DNA from: Firmicutes bacterium UBA2116
GTDB lineage: Bacteria; Bacillota; Clostridia; Tissierellales; Sedimentibacteraceae
Assembly (NCBI GenBank): GCA_002331025.1
Contig: DCYG01000009.1
Coordinates: 103,812-122,525 of the forward strand
DNA length: 18,714 nucleotides
Direction of reading: 5' to 3'
Below the pieces are notes generated by a model that ran no database searches, was not told where the DNA came from, and worked only from the letters and a program-made list of their open reading frames with translations. Made by a program: the position numbers and the translations under genes. Positions 7,240 to 15,704 of the stretch are shown here, piece by piece (position 1 is the first letter of the stretch; every line of letters starts with the position of its first letter).

Positions 7240-9315
7240 TTACATACTTTCTATTATATTTCCTATGTCAAGGATTAAATTTATACTTCCGTCTCCCAAT
7301 ATTGAGCATCCGGAAATTCCTGTTTCTTTAAGATTATTTTTATTTAATATCGTAGGAAGCGGTTTAACCACTACCTGCTGCTCTCCTATTATACTGTCAA
7401 CAAACAAGCAAATGCTGCCGTCTCCTGATTCAACAAGTATCAAAATACCGTCTTCAACATTTGTACTCTTGGTCTTAATGCCAAAATATTCATTAACTCT
7501 TACTATAGGATAGCATTTTTCCCTGATTAATATCATTTCTCTTCCATCAGTGTTATGAATGATTTCCGTTTCAGAGGTCTTAAAGGATTGTTGAATGTTT
7601 TTTATAGGGATAATAAATTCCGAATCTCCCACTACTACCTGCATACCTGATACAATTGTAAGTGTAAGAGGTATTTTAAATGTAACTATTGTACCAAATC
7701 CTTCCTTACTGTCTAGTACAACTGTTCCTCCTACCTTTTCTACATTTGATTTTACAACATCCATACCCACGCCTCTGCCTGAGTATTCAGTCACTGCTTC
7801 ATTTGTAGAAAAGCCCGGCTGCATTATAAACTGGAATATTTCTTTAGGTGTATATTCGCCTTCCGGTTTAGTTAGCATATCCTTTGCTTTGGCTTTAGCA
7901 AGAATTTTTTTATAATCAAATCCTTTACCGTCATCTTCTACGGTAATATGGATTTCTCCTCCGGTATTTGAAGCCGATAACCTGATCATTCCTTTTCTGC
8001 TTTTGCCTAATTTTATTCTTTCATCTTCTGATTCAATACCATGGTCCATGGCATTTCTTACAAGGTGCATAATCGGATCGGATATGCCGTCAACTATAGT
8101 TTTATCTATTTCAGTATCCTCTCCTATAAGTACCAGCTCAACCTCTTTATTGAGCTCCTTACCCATATCCCTTACAATTCTTTTCATTTTCTGGAATATG
8201 CCTGATACCGGTACCATTCTTAATGACATAACTATGTCCTGCAGCTCATCTGTAAGCTTACGCATTTGTCTTGTGGACTTTGTAAAGCTGTCTAAATTCA
8301 ACTTCTTTATTTCATTATCAGATGAAACCATGGATTCGGCTATAACAAGTTCTCCGACTATATTTACAAGCTTATCAAGCTTAGTAAGATTTACTGTTAT
8401 TAAGCTTTGCTTGCTGTGTTTAGACGTATCAACCTTTGTGTTTTTTATTTCTTTATTAATTTCTGCCACAAAGCCGGAGTCAGCCTTCAACTCCGTATTT
8501 TCTTCTTTTGCGTGCTCATGCTCATCGGTATACTCTATAACCGTATAATTTTTTACGTTTAATGCTTCTCTCACAACACGAACTGCTGCATTCAGGCTTT
8601 CCTTATCATTTACATATACGAAAAAACCGTCTTTTATAATATCATGAGAAGTTTCGGATATCCTTTCCACGTTTTCAGGCTTGTATGTAAAATCAATTCC
8701 TGTTTCCCTGAGCTGGTTTATTATAAGATACGCTCTTATATTCTCCATTCCGATATCATCATCAAATATTATTTTAATTGCGTATTTATTAGATGCTTGC
8801 ACCTCTTCAGGTATTAATTCTTCATCGTTTTCTTCAATAATTTCATCAATTAACAACGCTGTTGATTGTGTTAAAGCCGCTTCATCCTTGGATAAAGTAT
8901 TCTCAGGCATTTGTCCCGAAATAACATTTAAAAAGCCTATTATTTCTTTTTCAAATGGTTCTAAATTTTCTTCTAGTTCTTGTCCGTCTTCTATTTTAGA
9001 AATTTCATCTTTTATAAAATCTGTAAATTTAAATACTAGGTTAACGAGCTGTTCATTATATTTACTGTTAACACCTTTTTCTCTGATGTAATAGAATAAA
9101 TCCTCTACCTTATGAGATATTGTCATTATACTGTTAAATTGCATCATGGCAGATGAGCCCTTAATTGTATGCATTATCCTGAATATTTCATCTATACACT
9201 CTTTATCAAAAGCTTGCTCATGCTCTGCCCTTAATAAAATATCATCCAATTGTTCCAACAATGAATTTGCTTCAAAAAGATACATATCAAGTACTGAATC
9301 AAAATTATTATCCAT
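7240..9315 (-). CDS. cheA: Chemotaxis histidine kinase CheA
   Basis: CheA is the cytoplasmic kinase of the chemoreceptor array and passes phosphate to CheY and CheB. All five domains of the 691-residue protein can be traced. P1 (HPt) has the phospho-accepting His49 in RIMHTIKGSSAM. A P2-like response-regulator docking domain lies at about 170-265 (beginning KYAIKIIFDDD). P3, the dimerisation helices, begins LDKLVNIVGELVIAES at about 310. P4, the HATPase domain, has N-box HLVRNAMDHGIE and glycine boxes DDGKGFD and GRGVGMDVV. P5, CheW-like, begins near LTLTIVSGMQVVVG. The ATG has AAGGAG about 11 bases upstream. A GCCGATAT sigma-28 box precedes it. It heads the minus-strand run. Nothing appears missing. 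Confidence 0.98.
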   Translation of the reverse strand: MDNNFDSVLDMYLFEANSLLEQLDDILLRAEHEQAFDKECIDEIFRIMHTIKGSSAMMQFNSIMTISHKVEDLFYYIREKGVNSKYNEQLVNLVFKFTDFIKDEISKIEDGQELEENLEPFEKEIIGFLNVISGQMPENTLSKDEAALTQSTALLIDEIIEENDEELIPEEVQASNKYAIKIIFDDDIGMENIRAYLIINQLRETGIDFTYKPENVERISETSHDIIKDGFFVYVNDKESLNAAVRVVREALNVKNYTVIEYTDEHEHAKEENTELKADSGFVAEINKEIKNTKVDTSKHSKQSLITVNLTKLDKLVNIVGELVIAESMVSSDNEIKKLNLDSFTKSTRQMRKLTDELQDIVMSLRMVPVSGIFQKMKRIVRDMGKELNKEVELVLIGEDTEIDKTIVDGISDPIMHLVRNAMDHGIESEDERIKLGKSRKGMIRLSASNTGGEIHITVEDDGKGFDYKKILAKAKAKDMLTKPEGEYTPKEIFQFIMQPGFSTNEAVTEYSGRGVGMDVVKSNVEKVGGTVVLDSKEGFGTIVTFKIPLTLTIVSGMQVVVGDSEFIIPIKNIQQSFKTSETEIIHNTDGREMILIREKCYPIVRVNEYFGIKTKSTNVEDGILILVESGDGSICLFVDSIIGEQQVVVKPLPTILNKNNLKETGISGCSILGDGSINLILDIGNIIESM

Positions 9316-9355
9316 ATTATACCATTCTCCTTATTCGGCTGCTATCTTGACTTTT

Positions 9356-9382
9356 ATATCGGCATTTTTTAAAAATTATTAA
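9356..9382 (-). promoter_or_regulatory. Candidate sigma-28 promoter of the cheA-cheR-cheB run
   Basis: On the minus strand GCCGATAT lies at 9363-9356, an exact match to the SigD/FliA -10 element, about 41 bases upstream of the cheA ATG. Fifteen bases further upstream the -35 position reads TTAA, and with a 14-base spacer TAAT, against a TAAA consensus. The -10 is strong and the -35 imperfect, as is common for this sigma factor. Chemotaxis genes are established SigD targets. Confidence 0.65.
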
Positions 9383-9442
9383 GCAATCGAATAGTTTTTT
9401 TTATTTTTTTACCCTTTGACAGCTTATTTAAATCAATAATCT

Positions 9443-9493
9443 ACCGATATATTTACATATATAGTTTAATTTTTTTAATAAATATAGTATAAT
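9443..9493 (+). promoter_or_regulatory. Candidate promoters for the plus-strand operon
   Basis: Two elements precede the operon start at 9523. A perfect TATAAT (9488-9493) lies 30 bases upstream of the ATG, with only a weak TTTAAT at the -35 position (9465-9470, 17-base spacer), suggesting a housekeeping promoter. Further upstream, ACCGATAT (9443-9450) differs by one base from the sigma-28 -10 element, but the matching -35 position is poor (TTAT). The strand could be read from either or both. The rest of the divergent 9316-9522 gap is AT-rich, and I see no riboswitch-like fold in it. Confidence 0.4.
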
Positions 9494-9522
9494 CAATACT
9501 AAAGAATATTACGGGAGCCCAT

Positions 9523-10956
9523 ATGTTAGACAATAATATAAGCATTAAAACGAACAATCCAATAAGTGATAACCATCTTAATAAACCAAAGATAAAGTTA
9601 GAGGAAGTTCAACCTTTTAATGTTGTTGATCCGACTAAGGTTGTAAAACCTCAAAAACAAGATGCAAGCAATCAAACCGGACAAAATCTGTATAATTATA
9701 ATTCGGATTCTGTCTTTGAAAAATTTATTAAATCATTGCAAAATTCTCCTGTTTTTGCCGAAAGTGCAAGGAAACTTATTTTAAACAGGCAGTTTATAAA
9801 CAATAATATAAAAAACGATCCGATTCTCAGTGCATTATTTAAATCATTTCTTGAAAGTATTGAAATGAACGATACTGAAATATTGGAATTTATTAAATTC
9901 CAGCATGGAACGTATACAAAGTTTAACGGTGAATTTTTTGAGGCTTTAAGAAATTTGTTATCAAAAACGAATCCCAACAATGATGATTTTAAAACAGCCC
10001 TGAAAAACTTCTTAAGAAGCTATGATTGCTTTGTTTCTTTAGAGGAAACCAACAAATCAATCAACTCGGCACTTAAGAATATTGAAGAAAACCTGCCTCA
10101 GATGCTGAAAAATTCTTTCAATGAAATGACAAGCAAGCTGTTATTAGATAATGCTGCCAGTATGGATATGAATTTAAACATATTGAAAAATGAAATTTTA
10201 CCTTTCATGGGAAGATACATTTCTAAAATGAATGATTTTGGCACGGTTAAGGATTATGTATCCCTGCTTATTCATAATATGGTGAGATTGGAAACTGCAT
10301 CTAAAGAAAACTTCGCAGAAAGCATGGAAACATTATTTGAATATATAAAATACAACTTTGATTTTAATGAAAAGGATATTGAAGCTTTAAGATTGTCGTT
10401 GCTCAATACTTATGAAGCATCATCTAATATTAAAAACGATTCCATCGATGCATTTTTTAAGCTGATTAAATCCGGTATCAAAGAAAGTGAAAACCTGGTA
10501 AGCAAGGGTGTGATGGAAGAAATGACAGAGTCGTTATTATTCAGTCAAAATGTTCATCTTCCGTTGATGCATATGTTTTTACCTTTGAACTACAACGGTA
10601 TGTTTATGTTTTCAGAGCTTTGGATCGGAAAGACGTACGAAGAAAGCTCCGATAAAAAGAAAAAACAGGAATATGTGCAGACTTACAAAGTATTTATTAC
10701 CTTTGATATACAAAGCTTAGGTTATTTTGAAACAACCTTGGTATTGAAAGAATCAAAATTATCCTTAGATATTTATGTACCAAACAGTCTGTCAGGCAGT
10801 ATTGACAAGATAAGAGAAGATTTGATCAATATTTTAGACAAAAATAATTTAAGCGTTACTAATATAAGTGTGCAGGAGAGCGTAAAAAAACGAAGATTTA
10901 ATGAGGTGTTCTCTAATTTTATTGAAAGGAAAATCGGTGTAGATGTCACAATATAA
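9523..10956 (+). CDS. FliK-like flagellar hook-length-control family protein (divergent)
   Basis: This 477-residue cytoplasmic protein has no signal peptide or membrane segment. The N terminus (about 1-70) is Asn/Gln/Lys-rich and probably disordered, the middle is helical, and the C-terminal domain (about 385-450) reads SLGYFETTLVLKESKLSLDI then a helix and LSVTNISV. That resembles the Flg_hook domain of FliK, where an L-x-LG-xVEV-type strand pair precedes a helix and a final strand. FliK measures hook length and triggers FlhB to switch export specificity. The next gene encodes an FlhB C-terminal domain and overlaps this one by 14 bases, which strongly supports a FliK-type role. B. subtilis has a comparable pair, ylqG-ylqH, as I recall. 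The start has GGGAG six bases upstream of ATG. It could be a paralogue with another client. Confidence 0.65.
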   Translation: MLDNNISIKTNNPISDNHLNKPKIKLEEVQPFNVVDPTKVVKPQKQDASNQTGQNLYNYNSDSVFEKFIKSLQNSPVFAESARKLILNRQFINNNIKNDPILSALFKSFLESIEMNDTEILEFIKFQHGTYTKFNGEFFEALRNLLSKTNPNNDDFKTALKNFLRSYDCFVSLEETNKSINSALKNIEENLPQMLKNSFNEMTSKLLLDNAASMDMNLNILKNEILPFMGRYISKMNDFGTVKDYVSLLIHNMVRLETASKENFAESMETLFEYIKYNFDFNEKDIEALRLSLLNTYEASSNIKNDSIDAFFKLIKSGIKESENLVSKGVMEEMTESLLFSQNVHLPLMHMFLPLNYNGMFMFSELWIGKTYEESSDKKKKQEYVQTYKVFITFDIQSLGYFETTLVLKESKLSLDIYVPNSLSGSIDKIREDLINILDKNNLSVTNISVQESVKKRRFNEVFSNFIERKIGVDVTI

Positions 10957-11224
10957 AGATAACTCTAAAAAAGCTGTTGCCCTGAAATATGATTCCAATA
11001 AAAATAATGCTCCTGTGATAATTGCCTCCGGCTCCGGCTATGTTGCGGATAAGGTGGTTGAAGTTGCAGAAGAAAATGGAATTCCTGTGTATAAGGATGA
11101 TTCTTTGTCTGTATTGCTGTCACAGCTTGATGTGGGAAGTGAAATACCCGAAGAGCTTTTCGGCTCAATAGTAGACATTTATATCTATTTTCTTAATTTC
11201 AAGCTTTCAAAGGATGAGGTTTAA
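10943..11224 (+). CDS. FlhB C-terminal domain homologue (FlhX/YlqH type)
   Basis: This 93-residue stand-alone protein corresponds to the cytoplasmic C-terminal piece of FlhB, the export-gate protein whose autocleavage at NPTH switches substrate specificity. The match is clear through KKAVALKYDSNKNNAPVIIA, VADKVVEVAEENGIPVYKD and VGSEIPEELFGSIVDIY. The four FlhB transmembrane helices are absent, and where NPTHYAVALKYD is expected it has DNSKKAVALKYD, so it begins roughly at the cleavage product and cannot self-cleave. FlhX-type proteins are known to stand in for the processed FlhB fragment in some bacteria. It overlaps the FliK-like gene by 14 bases, with AAAGGA in the coding end of that gene as a possible ribosome site. 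The family call is firm; its role here is inferred. Confidence 0.9.
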   Translation: MSQYKDNSKKAVALKYDSNKNNAPVIIASGSGYVADKVVEVAEENGIPVYKDDSLSVLLSQLDVGSEIPEELFGSIVDIYIYFLNFKLSKDEV

Positions 11225-11225
11225 T

Positions 11226-13259
11226 ATGAATGATTTAATATTTGCCTTAGATATAGGTACTCGTTCCGTTGTAGGAGTGGTTTGTGAAAATGCAAATGGA
11301 ATTTTGAGCATAAAGGATATAAAAATCTGTTTCCATAAACAAAGAGCTATGGTTGACGGTCAGATAGAAGATATTGAAGAAGTCAGCAAAATTGTAGGAA
11401 CGGTAAAAAATCAGCTTGAAAGCAGCCTGAATATAAAGCTGGAAAAGGTGAGCATTGCCGCTGCCGGACGAGCCTTAAAAACAGAACGCATTTCACTTGA
11501 AAAAGATACTGATTTAAGGATTCCTATTACCCATGATTTCATTAAAGCAATGGAAACAGAAGCACTTCAATTGGCACAGGATTTATTTTCTAAAAATTCA
11601 TCCAATGATTTGTTCTATTGTGTGGGTTACAGTGTTCTCAGCTACAAGTTAGACGGAAAAACTATGTCTAAATTGGAGGGACACAGGGGTAATAAGGTTG
11701 CAACAGAAATTATAGCAGCATTTCTGCCTCATACTGTTATCGAAGGATTATACTCCTGTATGGACAAAAACAATCTTGAGGTTTGTAATTTAACATTGGA
11801 GCCGATTGCCGCAATGGATTTGATTATACCTCCCGAGCTGAGACTGTTAAATTTAGTACTTGTGGATATCGGTGCCGGCACCTCGGATATTGCCATTTCT
11901 AAGGATGGCAGTATTGTCGGTTATGATATGGCTACAATTGCCGGAGATGAAATTACCGAATGCCTGATGAAAAATTACCTGGTAGATTTCAATACGGCAG
12001 AAGAAATAAAATCATCACTTACCGTCGATACAGATCATATATCTATTAAAAATGTATTAGGCTTTACACAAGATTTTAGCAAGCAAGAAATTTTTGAATC
12101 AATTAAGACAGCAGTCTATGATTTGGGCTCAGACATTTCTGCTAAAGTACATAAAATGAATAACAGTTCGCCTGCAGCGGTGTTTTTAGCAGGTGGAGGA
12201 AGCAAGACACCTTTTTTAAGAGAAGTCTTGTCAGAATTTCTGAATATTCCTCAGTCAAGAATTGCTTTAACCGACAAAAGCGGACTTCGAAATGTCGATT
12301 TGACAACATTGGATTATTACGGACCTGAGCTTATTACACCGCTGGGTATCGCTTATTCTGTGGTTCTTAACAGAAATTATGATTTTTTCAGTGTTAAGGT
12401 TAACGATAAAAAGGTACGTCTATACGGCATAAGACAAATGAAGGTTATGGATGCCATTTTGATGTCGGGATTCGATACGAAAAAGTTGATTGGCATGTCC
12501 GGAAAAAGCTTGAGATTCACATTGAACGGGAAGCAGCGTTATTATGCGGGTGAATTTTCCACTCCATCTCAAATATACGTTAATTCTGTTGCTGCTAACA
12601 TAGAAACAACAATAAAGCCCGGAGATACAATTGAAGTTATTCCGGCCAAGAATGGCGGGTCTCCTGTAATAAGAATATCTGACGTAGCGGAAATAAAAAA
12701 TACAGGTCATGTTTATTTTAATGGTATCAAAACCGAGCTATCAACTAAATTCTATGCCAACGACCTTGAAGTTAACGGGGATTACATAATTGAAAATTCT
12801 GATTCGATAAGGATTGTACAGGCTAAGTTTGTCAAGGATTTGTACAAGCTGTATGATGTAGATGAATCTATGTATAAAAGCTATGTAAAAGGTAAGATTG
12901 TAGATTCAGATTATGAATTATATGATGGTCTGATTATTGACATAGTAAAGCTTGAAAAAGAAATAAATGCAGATGCTAAATCAGTTAAAGTTTCTACTGA
13001 AACGGAAATATCAGCAAATGAAGAAACACCGGTGGTTGAAGAGCCATCAATGAATGTAACTGTAAATAATAAGCAAATTAATCTGCCAAAATGCGAAGAT
13101 AACATGCCATATATTTTTGCAGACATGCTGGCTTATACTGACATTGACCCTTCAAAGCCACAAGGCAACATTGTGCTCCTGCATAACGGCAAGGATGCTT
13201 CTTATTTGAATTTAGTGGCTGAAAATGATGAAATAATAATTAAGTGGGAATCTGAATAA
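11226..13259 (+). CDS. FtsA/PilM-like actin-fold ATPase with long C-terminal extension
   Basis: I place the start at the ATG at 11226 (677 residues) because GAGG lies six bases upstream; an in-frame ATG 12 bases earlier, inside flhX, has no such site. The first about 390 residues form an actin-like FtsA domain: phosphate-1 loop ALDIGTRSVVGVV, SHS2-like inserted 1C domain (KLEKVSIAAAGRALK), phosphate-2 loop LVDIGAGTSDIAI, and adenosine motif FLAGGGSKTPFLREV. Bona fide FtsA is about 420 residues and ends in a membrane-targeting amphipathic helix. This protein instead continues for about 280 residues with beta-rich segments (KVNDKKVRLYG, IETTIKPGDTIEVIP, and a final VTVNNKQINLP...NDEIIIKWE) that look like repeated beta-grasp or SLBB-like folds. 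No ftsZ or ftsQ is adjacent. I infer a dedicated scaffold or ATPase of this operon, not the divisome FtsA. Confidence 0.8.
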   Translation: MNDLIFALDIGTRSVVGVVCENANGILSIKDIKICFHKQRAMVDGQIEDIEEVSKIVGTVKNQLESSLNIKLEKVSIAAAGRALKTERISLEKDTDLRIPITHDFIKAMETEALQLAQDLFSKNSSNDLFYCVGYSVLSYKLDGKTMSKLEGHRGNKVATEIIAAFLPHTVIEGLYSCMDKNNLEVCNLTLEPIAAMDLIIPPELRLLNLVLVDIGAGTSDIAISKDGSIVGYDMATIAGDEITECLMKNYLVDFNTAEEIKSSLTVDTDHISIKNVLGFTQDFSKQEIFESIKTAVYDLGSDISAKVHKMNNSSPAAVFLAGGGSKTPFLREVLSEFLNIPQSRIALTDKSGLRNVDLTTLDYYGPELITPLGIAYSVVLNRNYDFFSVKVNDKKVRLYGIRQMKVMDAILMSGFDTKKLIGMSGKSLRFTLNGKQRYYAGEFSTPSQIYVNSVAANIETTIKPGDTIEVIPAKNGGSPVIRISDVAEIKNTGHVYFNGIKTELSTKFYANDLEVNGDYIIENSDSIRIVQAKFVKDLYKLYDVDESMYKSYVKGKIVDSDYELYDGLIIDIVKLEKEINADAKSVKVSTETEISANEETPVVEEPSMNVTVNNKQINLPKCEDNMPYIFADMLAYTDIDPSKPQGNIVLLHNGKDASYLNLVAENDEIIIKWESE

Positions 13260-13273
13260 TAATCGGAGGCAAT

Positions 13274-13900
13274 ATGCAAAATTCAGAAAAATTCGTTAAG
13301 GTATTCGACGAAAAAAACAAGTTGCTATGCAACGGTCACCTTTTAGGTATCAGCAACAGAATTATTATGATAAAGGGACATTTTTTACCTGAATTAAAGA
13401 CCAAGAAAAAGATTGTAGTAGAGATTTATGATTTTAACGGAATTTCACCTTATTTGTGCGAAGTAAGGCTCTCTTCTACCAATCAGCTGAATGCCTTAAT
13501 TATCAGAAAAGATCCTATTACTGAAAGAAGAAATTCATTAAAAATAAAGACGGATTTATCTTTTAATATAGACAAGCTCTACAGAAAAGGTGAGGATGTT
13601 ACTGAAGATTTTAAGGGTATTAAAATTAATATGTTAAATTTAAGTGTAGGCGGAATGTTAATATCATCCAATTATGATTTATTGATTGGCGACCTCATTA
13701 TGTTCGATTTTGAATGTGACGAAAATAAAATTATAATAAAAGCGAAAATAATCAGAATTGATAAAAAGCACGATAGCAGAACAAAAGAACTATCTGCCAT
13801 AAATTACGGCTGTATATTCGAAAAAATGTCAAGCTTTAATGAATCTGTAATTACAAAATATTTATTTGACAGACAGCTGCAATTATATAGGAAAGAATAG
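13274..13900 (+). CDS. PilZ-domain protein, YcgR/MotI-like, probable c-di-GMP receptor
   Basis: This 208-residue soluble protein has an N-terminal YcgR-N-like beta domain (about 1-83) and a C-terminal PilZ domain (about 84-205). The canonical RxxxR linker motif appears as RNSLK (86-90), with the second arginine replaced by lysine. The second PilZ motif is present as NLSVGG (122-127). YcgR-type proteins bind c-di-GMP and slow or stop the flagellar motor, or control other surface functions. The lysine substitution keeps the charge but could reduce affinity. The ATG follows GGAGG, 15 bases after the preceding gene. Sitting in an operon with FliK/FlhX homologues, it is likely a motility- or envelope-linked effector. 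An alternative is a non-binding PilZ paralogue. Confidence 0.82.
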   Translation: MQNSEKFVKVFDEKNKLLCNGHLLGISNRIIMIKGHFLPELKTKKKIVVEIYDFNGISPYLCEVRLSSTNQLNALIIRKDPITERRNSLKIKTDLSFNIDKLYRKGEDVTEDFKGIKINMLNLSVGGMLISSNYDLLIGDLIMFDFECDENKIIIKAKIIRIDKKHDSRTKELSAINYGCIFEKMSSFNESVITKYLFDRQLQLYRKE

Positions 13901-13908
13901 GAGATTTT

Positions 13909-15684
13909 ATGAAAAAGATAACGATAATTACTATAGCATTAATAATTATATTCAGTATTTTCAATATATGCTACGGGTCAACACTCAGAAATATAAAAGC
14001 TAAATTTACCGTATCTGATATATCAGGAACAAAATTTAAAGAAATTACAATAACTCCCTATTATGACTACGATGAGGAGCGTGAAAATGAGTATAGGATA
14101 TATCTGCCCTCAGGTTATTTTGTCGATGGTAAAAGTGCTTCCTTTGTAGCCGACAGAAACGGAAAATATCCTTTCACTGTTTATTACGGAAGCAATAAAA
14201 AAACTTTTACATATACTGTTAAAGACGTTGAAGAATCTACCGAGGACAGTAAGGATGATAAAAAGGACATAAGTATTGATTACAGCTTAATGTATGACTA
14301 CGAAAAAAAGCAGACATTGTTCAATATAAAATTAGACAAGCTTAGAACGGTAACAACTCCCGGCGGAACTTCGACGACAAATGAGATTAACTATTATATA
14401 AAAGAGTTGAAAAATAATATTCCTTTTGATTTAACGATTACTATTGATGATCATCCTTATGATTTCAAAGTAATCAAATCCGGAGAATTTTATCTTCTTA
14501 TTTATATTTCTCCTGTTAACTATAATGATTACAGCACCGTCGTAGAGTATCACGGATATAACTTTACCAATAATGAGCATTACACAACAAATCCACCAAA
14601 GGATATCTATGATGATAACGGCAACTATCAGGTTCTTGTAAAATCTGACAGCTTTCAGCATATATTTAATTTCAGCATAACAGGGATTGACTACAGAAGA
14701 CCTTATGTCGATATTGGGCTTCTTGATGACGATACATTTTATTTGGAAGCAGAGGATGATTTTGGTCTCGATTATATAATTACTTTTGATGGCAAATACG
14801 TACCGATTAAAAACACACCCGCTAAAGAGACATTTGAGTACACACACAGTACAGTATTAAGATACAACGGAGAATATACGTTTATAGTAGTTGATAAAAA
14901 AGGCAACAGAACTGTAGAAACCGTACAGATCAAATCCTTAAGAAGCACTCCGAGAAATCACAAGTTTGACCCCGAGGTACATGGTAGGGATTATAACGAG
15001 GATTTGTTTGAAAATATCGGTTTAAAATATAAATCATCCACGGATGAAGAAAAGCTGTTCGATAATATTCTTCCTGCTTACATGAACGGTAAAAGCCCCG
15101 ATAAATTCGGACCCGATTTACCTATATCAAGAGCTGAAATGATTACAATATTCTGCAGATTAAATAATTTACCATATGACAACAGCGCCTACTTGAAAAC
15201 TAAATTTACAGATATACATAATCATTGGGCAAGAGATTATATTGCTATGGGAAGCAGCAAAAAATATGTTTCAGGTTATAAGGATAATACCTTCAAGCCT
15301 GACAATAATGTTACGAGAGCTGAATTTTGTCAGATGCTTACAAAGATAAGTGCATATAAATCATATTTAAATGCCATCCCCGCATCTAACAATATCAGTT
15401 ATACCGATATAAAGGGACATTGGGCCGAAAAGGAAATAATTAAAATTGCCGGCAGAAACTTAATTGAAAGCGATAGTAATTTTTATCCGGACAATCCCAT
15501 AACAAGAGGGGAAGTAGTTCATGCAATAAACGTGCTGTATGGTTTCAGTCCTTCTTATATAGAATTAGGGTATACAAACACTTTGTACAATAAAAATTTT
15601 AATTTTCAGGATATTTACGGGCACAAATATTACAATGATATTATTATCTCTGTGGTAGGTATGTACAGAGAGAAAATAAATTAA
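13909..15684 (+). CDS. Secreted SLH-domain surface protein with Ig-like region
   Basis: The 591-residue product begins with a classic Sec signal peptide (MKKITII..., hydrophobic core to about residue 20, cleavage near CYGS). The mature N-terminal two thirds is beta-rich, with a charged linker (about 105-125) and an Ig-like repeat near 265-345 ending GEYTFIVVDKKGNRTVETV. The C terminus holds S-layer homology repeats: a first lacking the usual FxD start but with ISRAEM (about 385-420), a second with FTDIHNHWA and VTRAEF, a third with YTDIKGHWA and ITRGEV, and a short fourth-like FQDIYGH segment. SLH triplets bind secondary cell-wall polymers, so the protein should sit on the outer wall. AGGAG precedes the ATG. 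It is the only obviously exported protein of this operon. Function beyond wall anchoring is unknown. Confidence 0.88.
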   Translation: MKKITIITIALIIIFSIFNICYGSTLRNIKAKFTVSDISGTKFKEITITPYYDYDEERENEYRIYLPSGYFVDGKSASFVADRNGKYPFTVYYGSNKKTFTYTVKDVEESTEDSKDDKKDISIDYSLMYDYEKKQTLFNIKLDKLRTVTTPGGTSTTNEINYYIKELKNNIPFDLTITIDDHPYDFKVIKSGEFYLLIYISPVNYNDYSTVVEYHGYNFTNNEHYTTNPPKDIYDDNGNYQVLVKSDSFQHIFNFSITGIDYRRPYVDIGLLDDDTFYLEAEDDFGLDYIITFDGKYVPIKNTPAKETFEYTHSTVLRYNGEYTFIVVDKKGNRTVETVQIKSLRSTPRNHKFDPEVHGRDYNEDLFENIGLKYKSSTDEEKLFDNILPAYMNGKSPDKFGPDLPISRAEMITIFCRLNNLPYDNSAYLKTKFTDIHNHWARDYIAMGSSKKYVSGYKDNTFKPDNNVTRAEFCQMLTKISAYKSYLNAIPASNNISYTDIKGHWAEKEIIKIAGRNLIESDSNFYPDNPITRGEVVHAINVLYGFSPSYIELGYTNTLYNKNFNFQDIYGHKYYNDIIISVVGMYREKIN

Positions 15685-15704
15685 TTAATCTTAGGGGGAT
15701 TAAA

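Noticed and set aside
8003..8548. 181-residue plus-strand open frame inside cheA
   Set aside because: It is antisense to a fully intact cheA, is serine/leucine-rich low-complexity sequence and has no recognisable domain; a frame shadow.
9316..9522. c-di-GMP riboswitch upstream of the plus-strand operon
   Set aside because: Given the PilZ and ComFB genes I looked for conserved GNRA-type and GC-rich stems; the leader is short, AT-rich and shows none.
11214..11225. Earlier in-frame ATG for the FtsA-like protein
   Set aside because: It lies within the end of flhX without a ribosome site; GAGG fits the ATG at 11226.
11226..13259. Naming this gene ftsA
   Set aside because: Length, C terminus and neighbours differ from divisomal FtsA; only the actin-like fold is supported.
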